Shown here: in pieces, positions 1 through 8,543 of the stretch
Position numbering within the stretch: position 1 is the first letter of the stretch
Layout of the letters: each line of letters opens with the position of its first letter
Assembly (NCBI GenBank): GCA_947494305.1
Contig: CANLUL010000002.1
Span: 615,727-679,726, forward strand
From: an uncultured Sphingomonadaceae bacterium
GTDB lineage: Bacteria; Pseudomonadota; Alphaproteobacteria; Sphingomonadales; Sphingomonadaceae
DNA: 64,000 bases
Direction: 5' to 3'
Position numbers and translations under genes: made by a program
Notes under the pieces: generated by a model
What the model was told of the DNA's origin: nothing
Databases searched by the model: none
What the model saw: only the letters and a program-made list of their open reading frames with translations

Positions 1-221
1 GCGGTCCATTGATCGGCGCTGCGTGTGCTTTTGACGACCTTGCCTTTCTTCTTTTGCGCGGAACCCAAATAACTCGGGATATCAAGCGTCAAAGGCCGCC
101 AATCAAACTGCATTCCCAGTTCTTCTTCCAGCGCAAGAATGGGTTTGATAGCGACAAAGGCATAGGGGCTTTTGATATCGATATAGACGATCAGTGGCGC
201 ATCGCTTTCAAGGGCTTTCAA
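1..221 (-). CDS. DsbA-fold protein, 2-hydroxychromene-2-carboxylate isomerase-like (partial)
   Basis: The N-terminal 73 codons of a gene that runs off the left edge. The translation has a thioredoxin-fold start with YIDIKSPYAFVAIKP, like the SPY signature of HCCA isomerases (the Ser is the glutathione-activating residue in that family). It has no CxxC, so it is not a DsbA disulfide oxidase. The start is taken as TTG at 221, because GGAGG lies 7 nt upstream and this TTG overlaps the stop of the preceding gene (TTGA), which implies translational coupling. It is the third cistron after a phytanoyl-CoA dioxygenase and a SnoaL-like gene, so a role in catabolism of an aromatic or alicyclic compound is inferred. 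The substrate is unknown. Confidence 0.7.
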   Translation of the reverse strand, partial: MKALESDAPLIVYIDIKSPYAFVAIKPILALEEELGMQFDWRPLTLDIPSYLGSAQKKKGKVVKSTRSADQWT

Positions 222-655
222 GCGGACGCCTCCTGCGAAATAGGAGTGTGATCACGAATGCTGTCCCAGATTTGCACTTCATGTTTGATGAAGCGCCATT
301 CTCCATCGCGTTTTTCCAATGTGCTGCGATAGAGACCGCGAAGCTGGATTGGTTTGCCTTTGCGTCCAGCATGGCCATCCGCATCATAATAAGCTTCGGC
401 TTTGGCGCTATCGCCATCGATCTCGATCAAAGGTGTATAGAGGCAGTGTCGCAGACCCTGAACCGGATCGCGCATTTTTGCTATCCATTTGGCAAACCCG
501 GTTCGGGCTTCGTCGACGCCCTGATGAATATTGCCACCGAAATTGAGATAGCACTCATCCCAGAAAAAGGCTGCTATGTCTTCCGCGGATCCTTGGTCCA
601 CGGCAAAGCAATAGCCAGCATAAAGGTTTTGGATTGTTTCATGGTCACTAGGCAT
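218..655 (-). CDS. SnoaL-like / NTF2-fold protein
   Basis: A 145-residue protein with the length and layout of the SnoaL_4 group: an N-terminal helix (ETIQNLYAGYCFAVDQG), a middle strand region and the C-terminal DGEWRFIKHEVQIWD strand typical of the NTF2 cone fold. The family includes small dehydratases, isomerases, oxygenase beta-like subunits and non-catalytic ligand binders, so the reaction cannot be read from sequence. It lies 12 bp downstream of the phytanoyl-CoA dioxygenase-like gene and overlaps the HCCA-isomerase-like gene, so the three are probably one operon. Cytoplasmic; no signal peptide is seen. Confidence 0.75.
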   Translation of the reverse strand: MPSDHETIQNLYAGYCFAVDQGSAEDIAAFFWDECYLNFGGNIHQGVDEARTGFAKWIAKMRDPVQGLRHCLYTPLIEIDGDSAKAEAYYDADGHAGRKGKPIQLRGLYRSTLEKRDGEWRFIKHEVQIWDSIRDHTPISQEASA

Positions 656-667
656 CGGTATCTCCGA

Positions 668-1546
668 TCAAGAAGGTAGCACCTTCGAAGGGTGCATACC
701 ATCGACATAGCCCATGAATGGCAGGTGGATATTGTAACCCAATAATTCCTGCACCCGTTTTGGCAATTTGGAGACCTTCTCCGGTGATACTGCCAGTAAT
801 TGCTGTTCGAGCGGACGGCACCAACCGCGGCAAAATTGCGGCGTGACAATCAAACGCGACTGATCGCTGTCATTCGCACCGCCGCGATGCCAGAGCGTGC
901 CTTTAGCGATCATTAGAGACCCCGCCGGCATTGTTGCCTTTATAGCCTGTCGATGATTGCCTGTACTCTCGCCTTCGCCATCAATACGCCCGGTTACAAA
1001 ATCATCGGCACTATTCGCACCATCCGGTTGCTCATCGCCCCATTTATGGCTGCCCGGAATAATTTCGGTCGCTCCATTTTTATCAGTGGTGTCTGTGATT
1101 GACCAGAATGTAGACATGCTCAGTGGCTCGCGCGGTCGGGCAAGGCCGCAGTGGCTGTCATCAAAATGCCAGGGTTGAGCGGTTTCGCCTGGATGCAAAT
1201 TGATCGCCAGGCTGGCGTAGAGAAGCACACTGGCACCCAGTTCGCGTTCGGCAAATGCCAATTGCAGCGGATGCGAAATCAGATCGCCAAAAACGGGGTC
1301 CTTGTCGAGCATCGCATAGATGCGATTGGATCGGGATCCCTCGAAATTATTGCGTCCCCGGATGTCGGCGTCAATCCAGGGTTTGAGCGCCGCGCGCTGT
1401 GTTTCAAGTTCTGCCGGAGAAAGCACGTTTTCAAAAATGACATATCCGTCTTCCTGAAACTGTTCCCAGACATCTGCAAAGGAGCGGCCGTTTAGATAGG
1501 GGGCAACAATAGCGTGATTGGCCGGTTCTATTTTATGTTTTAGCAT
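668..1546 (-). CDS. phytanoyl-CoA dioxygenase (PhyH) family protein
   Basis: A 292-residue Fe(II)/2-oxoglutarate-dependent oxygenase of the PhyH family. The metal triad is visible: H127-x-D129 in WHFDDSHCG and H220 in LWHRGG. R231 in SRLIVTPQF is the expected 2-oxoglutarate carboxylate ligand. The length is normal. Members hydroxylate small molecules or acyl-CoAs; the substrate here is unknown. It heads an operon with the SnoaL-like and HCCA-isomerase-like genes, which suggests a degradative pathway. The ATG at 1546 lacks a strong Shine-Dalgarno sequence, but no better start is close by. Confidence 0.85.
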   Translation of the reverse strand: MLKHKIEPANHAIVAPYLNGRSFADVWEQFQEDGYVIFENVLSPAELETQRAALKPWIDADIRGRNNFEGSRSNRIYAMLDKDPVFGDLISHPLQLAFAERELGASVLLYASLAINLHPGETAQPWHFDDSHCGLARPREPLSMSTFWSITDTTDKNGATEIIPGSHKWGDEQPDGANSADDFVTGRIDGEGESTGNHRQAIKATMPAGSLMIAKGTLWHRGGANDSDQSRLIVTPQFCRGWCRPLEQQLLAVSPEKVSKLPKRVQELLGYNIHLPFMGYVDGMHPSKVLPS

Positions 1547-1746
1547 TGCTACAATATGGCAGAAAACAGCTAGTTCGGCAACTTACCGTTGTGACGTTAC
1601 GGCATGGTGATTTTGCCAGTGTGAAGTTTCAATCTTATTTGCGGTCTACCGAATTGTTGCGGGTAACGCTGTCCGGTTGGTCCGGTAAAGTGAATGCAAA
1701 GCGCCTACCATCATGACCCGACCTAAGCCGCAGCAAAGAAAAACAG

Positions 1747-2289
1747 CTATCTTTGAAAATCAATTTGACCGAGAGCATTATGTGCACCGGAAGCAAGGCC
1801 TGTATTCAAGGAAAAGCTGCTATTCCGCAAATCCCAAACCGTTTTGTAGGCGATTTTGCGTTTGGATTTCTTGTCTTTGTTGTTGAACAGAAATGTCAGG
1901 CGGTTGCCGCTTCTATTTCCTGCAATATTCATCGAACCGATACCTTTTGGATTGACCCATCGGCCGGTCAGTTTTTTAGAGCCCGCATATTCCGCAATAT
2001 GGCCCAGCAAAGTATATGTGCCGCTGGACGCTGCGCATTTTCCGCTGAGAGACAGTTTTCGCGTTTTTGCATTATATTTTGCTTTTAGTCGGCATCTCAC
2101 TTTTTCTTTTGACGCTCCTACGGTTCGCGATGCCCAACCGTTGCCAGTCCACTGGCCAGCCATATTTGCCAGCGGAACCGATTTCGCTGCCTTGGCGGGT
2201 GGACTTCCCATGACAAGCAGGGCTGCAATTGCGACGATGGCGAGCGATCGACAAATACGCCTTGATGTGAGGTTGTATAACTGACCCAT
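1747..2289 (-). CDS. secreted hypothetical protein
   Basis: An unrecognised protein of 180 residues. Starting at the ATG at 2289 (GGGGG upstream) gives a clear signal peptide: a basic n-region (SRRICR), a hydrophobic core (AIVAIAALLVMG) and an AKA-AK cleavage region. The mature part is basic and beta-rich. It has two Cys (CRLKAK and GKCAAS), the phrase AGQWTGNGWASRT and repeated GxW/NRSGNRLTF patterns, reminiscent of lipocalin-like or DUF secreted proteins of alphaproteobacteria. An upstream in-frame start at 2379 would add 30 residues before the signal and is less likely. It is monocistronic and divergent from the MMPL exporter gene. Function unknown. Confidence 0.6.
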   Translation of the reverse strand: MGQLYNLTSRRICRSLAIVAIAALLVMGSPPAKAAKSVPLANMAGQWTGNGWASRTVGASKEKVRCRLKAKYNAKTRKLSLSGKCAASSGTYTLLGHIAEYAGSKKLTGRWVNPKGIGSMNIAGNRSGNRLTFLFNNKDKKSKRKIAYKTVWDLRNSSFSLNTGLASGAHNALGQIDFQR

Positions 2290-2494
2290 TTTTTTGCTGC
2301 CCCCGACGATTGTTCCCGTTACCGGCGATGCGATTGCAGGAAACAAACTTAGCTTGACCAGTTTTCGGTAATAAGACAATTGGATTCTTCGATCTCTGCG
2401 GTTTTCAACCTTCCATCCCAGATTCCTGACAAGCGGGTCAGGCCTTTGCTACTTGTTCTAAGAAAGACTTACACCATCTGCAGACCTGCTAGAC

Positions 2495-4765
2495 ATGATT
2501 GATCGGGTGAATAACCTTTTACTCGACCGGAAAAAATCTTTTGCGCTGCTTATCCTTGTGTTGGCGATATTGTCGGTATTCGGTGCCACCCAAATTCGTT
2601 TCGATGATGGCGCGCGCGATATCTTTGCCTCCACTTACCCGGAATATGTTCAGTTTACGGAGCACAAGACCGAATTCCCACAGGCCGACACCGAAATTGT
2701 CGTAGTCGCCCGTTCGGAACATCGCTTTAATCAGCGTCAACTTGAGGGGCTTCGCGATCTTGTTTTTGACGGGCAATTGGTTGACGGTATTGAGTTTGCA
2801 CATTCGATCTTCTCCATCCAGAACTATGATTCTGCATCGGGGGAATTTCAGAATCTGATTGCTGATGATCTTTCCAGCTATCCAAATATGTCAGTTCCAC
2901 TGAACCGAATTGCGCAGTCAGACTGGCAAATATTGCCGTTGGTGAACACCGAGCAAAATGAGATGGTAATTGTCTATTCGGTCGAAGAAGACCGAGTTGA
3001 TGAGAAAAATGTCCAACCGATTCTTGATGAATTGGGAGTCTTGCTTGCCGAAACGGCGGAAGATTCGAACCTGGAACTGCAGATGACCGGCACACTGCCG
3101 ATACTGAACCTGATAGTTAACCGCATTATCTCAGAGCAAGCCTTGTTGAACGCCATTGGCGGAATATTGGGAGCCCTTGTCTCCTTGCTTTTGTTCCGCA
3201 GTCTGGCTGTTGGTTTGCTCAACGGTATTGCCCCCATTTTTGCGGTCCTGCTTACGCTGGGCGCAATGGGCTGGCTCGGGCTGGAAATGAACGTGATCAC
3301 CAATTCGATTTCGATCCTAATTCTCGTGATCACAATGGCAAATTGCATTCACATGACATTCGAGCTGCGAAAAAATGCTGCTGCAGGCAAAGGGCGAGAT
3401 GAGTCTGTGCGCGCTATGATGCGAGCAATAGCTGCGCCTTGCATGTTAACTGGACTAACAACCATGATAGCGATGGCGGGTTTGTTTTACTCGGGATCGG
3501 CATTGATCGAAATGTTTGCTGTGGCGGCTATTGTCGGACTCATATTGTCGATATTTTCCGCAATTGTAGTTCATCCATTGGTTTTTGCCCTTGGCTGGCG
3601 TCTTGGCTGGATTGAAAGGGCGCTGACCAAACCATTACAGCCAACGGGCCGTGACAATTTGGGTTTTGCCGGAATAACACAATGGCTGATTGGCAGAAAA
3701 TACCCAGTGGTAATTTTGAGCGGACTATTTGCTACTCTGCTTTTGGCCGCTTTTCTGCCGGTGGAATCAACGCATCGGTTCAATGAGTATCTGTACGATG
3801 ACGAGCCAATAATATTGTCATTGAAACGGGCAGAGTCGATCAGCAGCCCGTCACAATCACTGGATATAGTTCTTCGCCAAACTCCCAAGAACCAACCGTT
3901 AATGTCCAAAGTGAATTTTGAAACGCTTGGTAAGGTGCATCAGGAACTAGAAAAAGCATATCCCGATAATCACATATATTCGCTTCATAGTTTGCGCCGG
4001 ATTTTGCTGAATTCCGGGGAGCCGGCGGGTCCAGATAGCATCGAAATACTTCTGGATACGCTACCGGACCGAATGAAGGCAGAGCTGATTGGATTGTCAG
4101 AAAGCGCGTTCAAACTGTCCTTTCGTGTCGAGGATCAGCCATCGCCCAATATCCGGCAGCTTACATCGGCGATTGAGACACAATTGAAATCCACCGATAC
4201 GGGACATTTAACCGTCGAGCCGATTACCGGCCTCACAGCGCTTTCCGCTCATTTGTCTGATCAGATGATCAAGGAACTGACGATCAGCTTTCTGATTGCT
4301 GCTTTTGCCTGTCCGTTGTTGATCGGGCTATGGTTTCGCGATTGGCGCTATGGTCTTGCAGCCGTTCTGCCCAACGTGATCCCTGTTCTGGTCGTTGGTG
4401 CATGGCTGATGGCCAGTGGCTGGAAACTCCAGTTTACCGGTGCGATTGCTCTCTCGATCGCCTTCGGAGTGGCTGTTGACGACACCATCCATGTTCTCAA
4501 TCGCCTGCATATCAACCGGCGCAAAAAAGGCGGTGCCTTTACCATTTCAGATCTATCCGGCGTTATGCAGCATGTTGCACCGGCATTGATTACAACGACG
4601 CTGGTTCTTTCCGTCGGCCTGTCCTCCGCTTTTTTTAGCGAGATGCCAACGGTCCTTTATTTCGGTTCAATTTGCATAGCGATTTTCCTACTCGCGCTTC
4701 TCGCAGATTTGTTGATGCTGCTGCCAATGATCGCTGTTTTGGAAACGAGCCGTCGCACGCTCTAA
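2495..4765 (+). CDS. MMPL/RND superfamily exporter
   Basis: A 756-residue inner-membrane protein with the duplicated RND layout. There is one TM near residues 15-33, a periplasmic loop to about 205, and a TM cluster about 210-370 containing NSISILILVITMANCIHM. The arrangement then repeats: TM near 400, second loop, TM cluster about 605-750 containing AFGVAVDDTIHVLNRLH. The Asp pair in VAVDD and the MMPL/sterol-sensing-like segments fit a proton-driven lipid or hydrophobic-molecule exporter. In size and type it resembles predicted exporters related to the hopanoid transporter HpnN, but no hopanoid gene is nearby. The gene stands alone, facing away from the secreted protein gene. Confidence 0.85.
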   Translation: MIDRVNNLLLDRKKSFALLILVLAILSVFGATQIRFDDGARDIFASTYPEYVQFTEHKTEFPQADTEIVVVARSEHRFNQRQLEGLRDLVFDGQLVDGIEFAHSIFSIQNYDSASGEFQNLIADDLSSYPNMSVPLNRIAQSDWQILPLVNTEQNEMVIVYSVEEDRVDEKNVQPILDELGVLLAETAEDSNLELQMTGTLPILNLIVNRIISEQALLNAIGGILGALVSLLLFRSLAVGLLNGIAPIFAVLLTLGAMGWLGLEMNVITNSISILILVITMANCIHMTFELRKNAAAGKGRDESVRAMMRAIAAPCMLTGLTTMIAMAGLFYSGSALIEMFAVAAIVGLILSIFSAIVVHPLVFALGWRLGWIERALTKPLQPTGRDNLGFAGITQWLIGRKYPVVILSGLFATLLLAAFLPVESTHRFNEYLYDDEPIILSLKRAESISSPSQSLDIVLRQTPKNQPLMSKVNFETLGKVHQELEKAYPDNHIYSLHSLRRILLNSGEPAGPDSIEILLDTLPDRMKAELIGLSESAFKLSFRVEDQPSPNIRQLTSAIETQLKSTDTGHLTVEPITGLTALSAHLSDQMIKELTISFLIAAFACPLLIGLWFRDWRYGLAAVLPNVIPVLVVGAWLMASGWKLQFTGAIALSIAFGVAVDDTIHVLNRLHINRRKKGGAFTISDLSGVMQHVAPALITTTLVLSVGLSSAFFSEMPTVLYFGSICIAIFLLALLADLLMLLPMIAVLETSRRTL

Positions 4766-4810
4766 CCGCACCGACTGCAATTGTAGCAAATAGGGTATCT
4801 ATGAAAAAAA

Positions 4811-4886
4811 TGGCAGGGGCGCACGGGTTCGAACCGTGGGCCTTCGGTTTTGGAGACCGACGCTCTACCAGCTGAGCTACACCCCT
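4811..4886 (-). tRNA. tRNA-Trp (CCA anticodon)
   Basis: The minus strand gives a full cloverleaf: acceptor AGGGGTG pairing with CGCCCCT, D-arm GTAGCTCAGCTGGTAGAGC, anticodon loop CTCCAAA with CCA, T-arm with GGTTCGAAC, discriminator G and encoded CCA end. It is immediately followed by a T-run (plus-strand A-run at 4804-4810), which may end transcription. It sits convergent to the MMPL gene. The usual secE-nusG neighbours are absent. Confidence 0.95.
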
Positions 4887-5147
4887 ACACGGACTTTGCG
4901 TCCCAATGGTTCGCGGGCCTTAGCGATAAGTGGGCCTTTTCGCAAGCATCCTGTTCACAGGTCCGGGGATAAGTAAAACGTGGTAAAATAATTGTGACTT
5001 ATTGTTTACCCCACGGGAAAATAAGCAATTTACCTCGCTCTGTGAAAAGGACTTGTCGATGCCAAAAACCATGAGGGTAATGTTTCCGGACCTGTTTCGG
5101 GCGAGGTTAAGGCAAAGCGCGGGATAGAAACAATCGGAGTAAGAAAC

Positions 5148-5555
5148 ATGACTGAATATTATACCGACACAGGCACAATTTCTCGAAAAGCAAGCGAACC
5201 AAAACCAGGTTTCGAGTCGCGACCACCTTTCGAATATGTTTATGCAGCTGAAGAAGATCGGTGTGCGGTGCGATATCCGGTCGCTATTCCTGCTCGTTTG
5301 CGCTTTTCCTGCGCGCAAAGTTTCGATGTCGTTTTGTCAGACATTTCACTGGCCGGGTTCAACTGTGACGCGCTTATGCAAGCCGATCCCGGAACGCGCT
5401 GTTGGATTACAATGCAGGGTTTGGGATCGCTCGAAGCTGAAGTGATCCGCTACGATAATCGCGGGCTGGGATGTGCTTTTTCCATCCTGCTTAATCCAGC
5501 GGTACTCGATCGATTGCTGGCGGAGTTTTCAACGAAAAAGCTCTCAAACACCTAA
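5148..5555 (+). CDS. PilZ domain protein
   Basis: A 135-residue protein whose C-terminal two thirds is a PilZ c-di-GMP receptor domain. The RxxxR motif (RCAVR) is followed by YPVAIPARLRF, and the second binding motif DISLAGF matches D/NxSxxG. Both halves of the c-di-GMP site are therefore intact. The N-terminal 35 residues are polar and probably disordered. The start is supported by GGAG 8 nt before the ATG. It is a paralogue of the PilZ protein at 7733-8113. A role as a small cytoplasmic c-di-GMP effector is inferred; the partner is unknown. Confidence 0.85.
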   Translation: MTEYYTDTGTISRKASEPKPGFESRPPFEYVYAAEEDRCAVRYPVAIPARLRFSCAQSFDVVLSDISLAGFNCDALMQADPGTRCWITMQGLGSLEAEVIRYDNRGLGCAFSILLNPAVLDRLLAEFSTKKLSNT

Positions 5556-5623
5556 TCATCTCGTCAATTTGCGGTTGATGCCTGCTTCGTTATAACGGTC
5601 TCCAATCTGGCCCGGAGGACATT

Positions 5624-6172
5624 ATGACAGAAGCAGGCATTGTAACTAAAAAGCAGCCCGATCCATTGAAGGTGCTCCGCATTTTCCGGGGCTCCGACGC
5701 GCCCAGCCTCGATGAAGCCGGCCATATGGAATATGTCGATGATGATCCGGTGATTTTGGATGGTGCGGCCAAATTAGGCGAAGCGGGAATTGGCGAAGGG
5801 GCCGTTTTGAAATGCCTATTCTCCGGATTTGGATTTTCACTCCACTATGTCTGGTTCAAACCCGCATACCCTTTGCCGCTGCATAGCCACAACAGCGATT
5901 GTCTATATTACATAATTTCCGGCGATATTCGCATGGGCACCGAAGAAATGAACGCCGGCGATGGGTTTTTTCTACCCGCAGAAACCCCCTATACCTACAC
6001 AGTTGGCGAAGATGGGGTCGAATTGCTTGAATTCCGCACGCAGGAAGATTTCGATATTCAGTTTAAGGGAAAAACCGAGGCCTATTGGGAAAAGATGCTT
6101 GAAAAGCTGCGCACTGAGCAGCCGAAATGGAAAGAAGCGCTGCCGCCTAGCCGAGAATATCGGAATGTATAG
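5624..6172 (+). CDS. cupin domain protein
   Basis: A 182-residue protein with one cupin barrel. The metal-binding motif 1 is PLPLHSHNSDCLYYIISG (HxHx(5)Y, with Tyr replacing the usual Glu). Motif 2 lies around GDGFFLPAETPYTYTVGEDG, where the usual His is not evident. The C-terminal tail is charged and helical (EAYWEKMLEKLRTEQPKW). Such proteins may be dioxygenases, isomerases or small-molecule binding proteins; the weak motif 2 makes an enzymatic role uncertain. It lies 68 bp downstream of the PilZ gene and convergent to the Rieske oxygenase gene. An accessory role in a catabolic pathway is only a guess. Confidence 0.75.
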   Translation: MTEAGIVTKKQPDPLKVLRIFRGSDAPSLDEAGHMEYVDDDPVILDGAAKLGEAGIGEGAVLKCLFSGFGFSLHYVWFKPAYPLPLHSHNSDCLYYIISGDIRMGTEEMNAGDGFFLPAETPYTYTVGEDGVELLEFRTQEDFDIQFKGKTEAYWEKMLEKLRTEQPKWKEALPPSREYRNV

Positions 6173-6247
6173 GCACCGATCCCTAGATTAACTAAAGCGC
6201 CGGAGCCTTTGATACATGGCGAGCTTCAGCATTGGACGCGCGTTCTC

Positions 6248-7483
6248 TTACTCCGCCGCTTCCAATGTCTCGTCTGATACTTCGCCGGCAAAAATGCCTG
6301 GCAAATCATCGTCATCAGCCTTTATCAATCGATCAACCCATTGGTGAAATGCCTGTCCGCCGCCTTCATTTCGGCCGAACCATACTTTCTCGAGCATCCC
6401 GCTTTGCAGAGCTTCATGCTGTCGTTTTCCGGTCGTGTAATCTTCATCTGCGACAACGGTTTCCAAGAAGGCGAATTGATCATGAGCACCTTGCCTGACT
6501 TCATCGCTATCTGGTTCTTTTTCCATCACGTAGAATTGCGTGGTAAAGCTTTCGCCAACATTTTTTCCAGGAAATAGCTGTGAGATCATCGCGCCGCGCC
6601 CGCCGCCGCCATAAAAGCTAGCAATCGAAATATGCGGGAAGATTGTCCACACGCCTTGGGTGAGGGCTTCAATCGGCCAATCCTTCTCATCCATTTGTGT
6701 GAGATCAATCTGTTCGTCACTGCCGACCATTTGGGAAGTTTTTGAAGGTGCCGAAAGTCGTTGATGCGGTCCCCAGGCGAAATAGTTAGCGCGATTGTAA
6801 AAGTCTGCGCCAAAAGTATTGGCGTGCAAAACTGGCAGGTGATAAAAATCCAGATAACCGTCATAAGCGGTTTTCCAATTGGGGCCCGGCAATGTGCGTT
6901 GCTCGAACAAGATCCAGTTTTCCAATCCAAAATGATTGAGCAATTCATCGTAACCGCAAAGATAGGTTTCGATATCCAGCGTGCTGTCTGGATCAAGTGT
7001 TGCCCAGATTAGGCCTGCGCGTTCGAGAGTTGGGAATTTCTTTAGGCAAAAAGCGGCTTTGTCTACTGCGCCAAAATCTTGCGCTGATGCGATGCCCATT
7101 AGCTCGCCGGTATTTTTGAAAGTCCAGCCATGATAACCGCAAACAAAGCGTGATGCCTTGCCGCTGCCCTGTGCAACGGGATTGCCACGATGCGTGCAGC
7201 TGTTCAGAAAAGATTGTGCAGTGCCGTCTTTCTGACGTGTCACCAAAACTGGAATCCCGGCGATTTCCATTGCCTTGAAGCAACCGGGTTCTGGGAGTTC
7301 GCAGGACGGCGCGACCATCAACGGAAGTCGCTTGAAGATTTTTTCCTTTTCAAGCTCAAACCGCGCTTCATCGGTATAGTCGGATGCAGGAACCGCCACG
7401 ACCTCATCAACCAGTTCCATGGTGTCTGCCTTGCCATGCTCAACCAACGAGCGTGTCATTTCTATCAGTTTCTCGCGTGACAT
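6248..7483 (-). CDS. Rieske 2Fe-2S aromatic ring-hydroxylating oxygenase, alpha subunit
   Basis: A 411-residue protein. The Rieske motif is C96-x-H98 (CTHRG) with C115-x2-H118 (CGYHGWTF). The catalytic mononuclear iron region is DGYLDFYHLPVLHANTFG, with the usual H-x4-H spacing. The length suits a ring-hydroxylating oxygenase alpha subunit or a one-component demethylase-type oxygenase. No beta subunit, ferredoxin or reductase gene lies beside it, so it must borrow electron-transfer partners or act as a single-component terminal oxygenase. The substrate is unknown. Convergent with the cupin gene. Confidence 0.9.
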   Translation of the reverse strand: MSREKLIEMTRSLVEHGKADTMELVDEVVAVPASDYTDEARFELEKEKIFKRLPLMVAPSCELPEPGCFKAMEIAGIPVLVTRQKDGTAQSFLNSCTHRGNPVAQGSGKASRFVCGYHGWTFKNTGELMGIASAQDFGAVDKAAFCLKKFPTLERAGLIWATLDPDSTLDIETYLCGYDELLNHFGLENWILFEQRTLPGPNWKTAYDGYLDFYHLPVLHANTFGADFYNRANYFAWGPHQRLSAPSKTSQMVGSDEQIDLTQMDEKDWPIEALTQGVWTIFPHISIASFYGGGGRGAMISQLFPGKNVGESFTTQFYVMEKEPDSDEVRQGAHDQFAFLETVVADEDYTTGKRQHEALQSGMLEKVWFGRNEGGGQAFHQWVDRLIKADDDDLPGIFAGEVSDETLEAAE

Positions 7484-7676
7484 CGGAATCTCCTAATTTG
7501 GCGAAGAATATCACAAGATGACCGCGTGCAAACTATCCTTTGTGCGAAGATTTTGGCTTGGCGAATACCGGCCGCAGCAACAGGATGGTTAAAATATTAA
7601 GGTTGTTTGTTGGTATGACCATTTAGCGTTCGCATAAGCCGCTGGGAATATAACTCTTAGTTGCCCCCAAAAAGCT

Positions 7677-7708
7677 GCCGAAATCTAGCATCAATATTGG
7701 ATTTCGGC
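7677..7708 (+). promoter_or_regulatory. perfect 9-bp inverted repeat in the 5' leader of a PilZ gene
   Basis: GCCGAAATC at 7677-7685 is the exact reverse complement of GATTTCGGC at 7700-7708, with a 14-nt spacer. It ends 24 bp before the ATG at 7733 and just upstream of its GGAG. There is no T-run after it, so it is not a simple terminator. An mRNA hairpin close to the ribosome site, or an operator, are both possible. Confidence 0.45.
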
Positions 7709-7732
7709 GGTTTGACCCAACGGAGAAAATCC

Positions 7733-8113
7733 ATGACTTCTTTTGACCCCAGTGTAAATCTAGCCAATAAAGTAATATTGGCCGACCAACCCCAACCAAA
7801 AGGCGAACGCCGAAAGGCACAGCGCTATACTATGGCGATACCTGCATTGATGGAATTTGCGGATGATGAAGTCATATCTGTCACCGTTACTGATATGTCT
7901 TTGGCTGGTTTCGCATGTGACAGTCGTCAAATTTTCACACCCGGCACAAAATGCTGGTTAAAGTTACCAAGCCTTCCGGGGTCACAAAGGTTCTCAATCA
8001 TGGAAACCCGTGTGGTGCGATGCGACGGAAACCATATGGGATGTGCTTTCGCATGGATGCTTAAACCAGAAGACTTGGAACCGTTTTTGGCTGAGTATCA
8101 GGTTGCCGCTTAG
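7733..8113 (+). CDS. PilZ domain protein (second copy)
   Basis: A 126-residue protein starting at the ATG with GGAG 7 nt upstream. It has an intact PilZ site: RKAQR (RxxxR) then YTMAIPALMEF, and DMSLAGF (DxSxxG). It shares the same architecture and several identical blocks (SLAGF, PGTKCW/PGTRCW, MGCAF/LGCAF) with the PilZ protein at 5148-5555, so the two are paralogues. The N-terminal 30 residues are polar. It probably acts as a single-domain cytoplasmic c-di-GMP receptor. An inverted repeat lies in its leader. Its end lies 1 bp from the convergent YbaN-like gene. Confidence 0.85.
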   Translation: MTSFDPSVNLANKVILADQPQPKGERRKAQRYTMAIPALMEFADDEVISVTVTDMSLAGFACDSRQIFTPGTKCWLKLPSLPGSQRFSIMETRVVRCDGNHMGCAFAWMLKPEDLEPFLAEYQVAA

Positions 8114-8114
8114 C

Positions 8115-8510
8115 CTATTCGACAAATTTTTGATTGGTTTCGGGTGGATCAAGATCCTTTGGTTCTGCCCGAGTCCAAATCCATGTACCGCCAATTAGAG
8201 CTGCTGCGAAAGGCGCCAGGCTCCAGGGCAGTTGTGCAAAGATCAGGGATATTACACAGCTAGCGGCAAAAGCTATCGTTGCTGCCCATTTTCCTTTCCG
8301 CGTAATGGCGCGGCCTTTTCGCCAGTTTTGGATGTGCGGACCAAATGTTTTATGTTCTACCAGCCATCTCTCTAACCGTGGTGAGCTGTTCGCAAAACAA
8401 AATGCGGCCAAAATCATAAATGGAACGGTCGGGAGCAATGGCAGGATAACGCCAATACTACCGAGTGCCAGTGAAGCTAGTCCCGCCAATAAGAAAAGCT
8501 GCTTTTTCAT
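8115..8510 (-). CDS. YbaN/DUF454 family inner-membrane protein
   Basis: A 131-residue protein from the ATG at 8510. The N-terminal TM contains the family-type sequence LGSIGVILPLLPTVPFMILAA. FCFANSSPRLERWLVEHKTFGPHI and the RGRAITRKGKW loop follow, then two further hydrophobic segments. This is the conserved pattern of DUF454 (E. coli YbaN), of unknown function. An in-frame GTG at 8543 directly abuts the nhaA stop and would add 11 residues. Neither start has a good Shine-Dalgarno; ATG gives the usual family length. It is probably co-transcribed with nhaA. Confidence 0.8.
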   Translation of the reverse strand: MKKQLFLLAGLASLALGSIGVILPLLPTVPFMILAAFCFANSSPRLERWLVEHKTFGPHIQNWRKGRAITRKGKWAATIAFAASCVISLIFAQLPWSLAPFAAALIGGTWIWTRAEPKDLDPPETNQKFVE

Positions 8511-8543
8511 CAGGCGGCAATAACATGATTGGACGGATTTCAC

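Noticed and set aside
4672-4875. Plus-strand frame running from the MMPL gene end across tRNA-Trp
   Set aside because: It reads through the antisense of a tRNA gene; the peptide is the common tRNA-derived artefact GAHGFEPWAFGFGDRRSTS.
4920-5318. Open frame on the minus strand between tRNA-Trp and the PilZ gene
   Set aside because: Antisense to the PilZ coding region, Cys/Phe-rich without any motif, and no ribosome site.
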